The position numbers and the translations under genes are program-made. The notes below the pieces were generated by a model. The model ran no database searches. It worked only from the letters and a program-made list of their open reading frames with translations, and was not told where the DNA came from. A DNA stretch of 8,406 nt from Candidatus Rifleibacteriota bacterium (GTDB lineage: Bacteria; Riflebacteria; Ozemobacteria; Ozemobacterales; Ozemobacteraceae): positions 1 through 8,406 of the forward strand of contig JAKJFO010000179.1 of assembly GCA_022704885.1 (NCBI GenBank). The letters run 5' to 3'. Numbering within the stretch: position 1 is the first letter of the stretch; each line of letters begins with the position of its first letter. Shown here piece after piece: positions 7,501-8,406 of this stretch.

Positions 7501-7989
7501 TCCGGGTTGTCTTTCATTCGCCTCGAGAACAGCAGTCATCAGGTTGCCTACAGCCTCGCCGGTATTGGTGAGGTGCTGCCGGCGAAGGCTGTCGATGAAG
7601 AAAAGACTTTTCCGGCAAGTGCCGCAACGAAGCGGCATCCAGAACTTGCGGCCTCTCAGGTTGTCAGGGTTGAAGCCGGCGGTGGCAGCGGTCTTTCTTC
7701 CGGCCAGGTTTTCGCACTCGGTGCACTTCTGGTTGCCATGGTGTCGATTGGGATTGTGCTCGGTTGGCAGACAATAATCGAAGCCGCCCGAATTGCTGAA
7801 AAAGTCAGAGTCGTTGCCGAAAATCAGCGCCTGATCGAACAGCTTAAGTGTGACAGTGCCATCAGGACCGGATTTGAATCCGAATGTTTCAGAATTACCG
7901 GTGCTGTCGAAAATGTGCTGCAGAACTCACAGGGACTTTCTGATGTTGAGCTGGCAGCGGCAGTTAAGGCAGAAATATTGCCGCACTGA
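4573..7989 (+). CDS. Multi-sensor class III adenylate/guanylate cyclase-like receptor with HAMP domain
   Basis: This is a 1138-residue membrane receptor predicted to make cAMP or cGMP in response to external signals. Order, numbered from TTG 4573: helix 1 (38-57); extracytoplasmic sensor 1 (58-357); helices 2 (361-377) and 3 (389-409); sensor 2 (410-713); helix 4 (714-733); HAMP (about 734-790, with LDPI and SQDELG); cyclase domain (about 815-1000); helix 5 (1046-1064); and a C-terminal tail. In the cyclase, SDIRNFT holds metal-binding Asp824, and YKFIGD holds purine-binding Lys864 and metal-binding Asp868. DYAILGEPLKTAARLE has catalytic Arg951, but Ala940 replaces the usual Thr/Asp and Lys947 the usual Asn. 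Activity is therefore uncertain. The start is unclear: TTG 4573 is the longest frame, and ATG 4585 (residue 5) or ATG 4639 (residue 23, MSEKAG) are likelier. None has a good ribosome site. A fifth helix after the cyclase domain is unusual. Together with the +1 open frame downstream, it suggests the natural protein is longer. The gene stands alone on the plus strand, divergent from the secreted-protein genes. Confidence 0.85.
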   Translation: MLYHMVPESAKSFELYNENGQAMSEKAGPRQGQKQSGFLLIALCFLPLLALNIGWSFLENIDYYWKVREQQEIANQEIETLAAGSEFSYQFARLAGQFSKTFKAAAESGIEGDKLGQYADEKARRIFRWPFPEYELYAFHLPTTGASGDMLFMHSELLPARRLYVRSFEHLVRVSRDEDVSGAIGRQNAKLLARIIQNEAKAEIMAKTQRGRASFAFYRFFPNWFLWDYFEVPGQGVYGFFLFSRNDEKRRTAAKLLALRDLRDRSSSKGAFIPLYSGYGGAVMQSPLNQSILFNNWAKNQIAPVEKDLERWLQDGTPPPTRLGRYDVFSYLGKGHTHLTTIVMPPTVRPTRPLWLRWGSMLGAAFLLLLLIRGILLGQWPEIGIRLRFICTYLLVASLPVSLLVISAYSYIAQFRRAAHFQSVTGLQACLRQFDARKAQVNDEYRAAFSEMSEDGLLQRLLSENGAECPEARDRILHFFEGRAEPLPLLSFAIFDEDGKGSRYYSGQSKGEADPAIEAFRYPLVQLLRRKIQVFAPARKFAPLKMSGIQETSLEAYKSMTKNDLVEEMDKRRSFPISRQIGSKIATQIHELVKVVGRERFGIFLVWDDQALDDKIFQQSVNHFGLNAPEYIFLAFRVKPQGLEPIGTPGRDADTEIVGRARQLAEQAWFRGSYVGSRAENLSLVAIPSKKYAHTVLVGATRHHDLEQSVSSRLLFFAGLLLAVLVIVFFAAFMSARIILDPITGLRSALDRVAAGNLNIEITSRSQDELGILCQEFSAMTNGLREREKLATLLSDQAVEAISRADETGKLSGETFNGVALVSDIRNFTGLCEEHPPDRITEMLNEHFAQMADIIAEQGGRIYKFIGDAIEAVFPEDDACEENSSERAFRAASLMLLRLKSINATRSGQRLFNYRIGVGLAYGQMHSGSIGSLETRLDYAILGEPLKTAARLEALSSINPVFPLIIDETVMKNLPESGLSFIRLENSSHQVAYSLAGIGEVLPAKAVDEEKTFPASAATKRHPELAASQVVRVEAGGGSGLSSGQVFALGALLVAMVSIGIVLGWQTIIEAARIAEKVRVVAENQRLIEQLKCDSAIRTGFESECFRITGAVENVLQNSQGLSDVELAAAVKAEILPH
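7931..7935 (+). promoter_or_regulatory. Possible ribosome binding site for the frame starting at 7943
   Basis: AGGGA lies 7 nt before ATG 7943, inside the cyclase coding sequence. If used, it would let the downstream frame be translated separately with a 47-nt overlap. The peptide it would begin (MLSWQRQLRQKYC) does not look like a natural sensor N-terminus, so I favour a frameshift over a real start here. Confidence 0.3.
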
Positions 7990-8406
7990 AGGGCGGCCAG
8001 GCAGATTTGCGGTTTTCCTCTACGATCAGGGGACAGTAAACAGCAGAAAGGCTGTTGTCGAAAAGGTTGTCATCGCTGAAGGCTGGAGTCGTGAGCATCT
8101 GCAGGCGCTGCAGGCCGAAGTTGAATATCATCGCCGTCTTGATTTCAGCCCCTGGAATGCCTGGGTTCCAAGCTCAGCATCTCCCATTCTGAAGGAAATT
8201 TTCGGCAATCAGATTACGCAGGTTGTTTTGCAGCGCGAACTGTTCTGCCGGGCGACAGAGATGCCATGTAACGGCAAGCCGCAATATTTCTACTGGGATT
8301 ATCTTACCGTTCCAGAAGATGAAACGAAAGGCAACCCATCTGCCACTGGAACAGAGCATCCCGGCACTGTCCGTGGCATGATTCTGCTGGCGGTGGAGGT
8401 CGAGAG
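7943..8406 (+). CDS. Sensor-module coding sequence in the +1 frame, probably the continuation of the cyclase; runs off the right edge
   Basis: The frame is open from 7835 to the window end with no stop, and the first plausible start is ATG 7943. From about 7988 onward it reads as convincing protein: GRPGRFAVFLYDQG, then a helical stretch, then YWDYLTVP (8291-8314), then VRGMILLAVEVE. These match sensor 1 of the cyclase in order: YELYAFHLP, LWDYFEVP (226-233), VYGFFLF. If the cyclase frame is joined to this one near 7987, helix 5 to WDY spans about 176 residues, against 170 from helix 1 to WDY in sensor 1. Before about 7985 this frame looks like a shadow of the cyclase, which points to a frameshift and not a separate gene. 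If it is separate, it lacks any membrane helix or signal peptide before the sensor strand. The output domain lies beyond the window. Confidence 0.6.
   Translation, partial: MLSWQRQLRQKYCRTEGRPGRFAVFLYDQGTVNSRKAVVEKVVIAEGWSREHLQALQAEVEYHRRLDFSPWNAWVPSSASPILKEIFGNQITQVVLQRELFCRATEMPCNGKPQYFYWDYLTVPEDETKGNPSATGTEHPGTVRGMILLAVEVE

Noticed and set aside
7987..8077. Stop readthrough or selenocysteine at the cyclase TGA
   Set aside because: The in-frame continuation has poor coding character and meets another TGA after about 29 codons. The +1 frame explains the downstream coding far better.

Overview
This 8.4 kb window looks like chromosomal DNA from a Gram-negative-type bacterium with moderate GC. 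Every protein gene seen is exported or anchored in the membrane. Repeats of the GTCATTGCGAGG type, which are common in uncultured environmental phyla, occur here. The style of the large multi-sensor cyclase recalls little-cultured groups such as Candidatus Riflebacteria/Ozemobacteria, but that placement is a guess from memory and not a result.

Layout. Bases 1-381 (minus) hold the N-terminus of a membrane sensor protein cut by the window edge. Bases 455-2077 (minus) encode a secreted YiiX-type permuted papain-fold hydrolase (C92/DUF830). A nested palindromic element (2153-2287) separates it from two tightly coupled minus-strand genes, 2379-3164 and 3161-3910. I do not recognise these two, and together they may be one exported protein broken by a frame change. 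A divergent non-coding region (3911-4572) contains an interrupted dispersed palindromic repeat (4094-4231). Bases 4573-7989 (plus) encode a very large class III nucleotide cyclase with two extracytoplasmic sensor regions, HAMP, a cyclase domain and an extra C-terminal membrane segment. From about 7990 to the right edge another open frame continues in the +1 register and encodes sensor-like sequence.

Main point. A sensor module (membrane helix, then about 75-85 residues later a hydrophobic strand of the type F-A-V-F followed by D/N and G) appears four times: twice inside the cyclase, once split across the cyclase stop codon and the downstream frame, and once in the partial gene at the left edge. 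The spacing from the fifth membrane helix to the WDYxxVP motif is preserved across the frame change (about 176 residues, against 170 in sensor 1). The cyclase and the downstream frame are therefore probably one longer, tandem-type receptor interrupted by a +1 frameshift. The cyclase domain keeps both metal aspartates, the purine-binding lysine and the catalytic arginine. It has Ala and Lys where the second purine-specifying residue and the transition-state Asn are expected, so its activity is uncertain.

Three frame changes occur in 8.4 kb (near 3162, 2380 and 7987). The last two lie on the same octamer, CGCACTGA. Either the underlying sequence contains indels, or this is worth examining as recoding.
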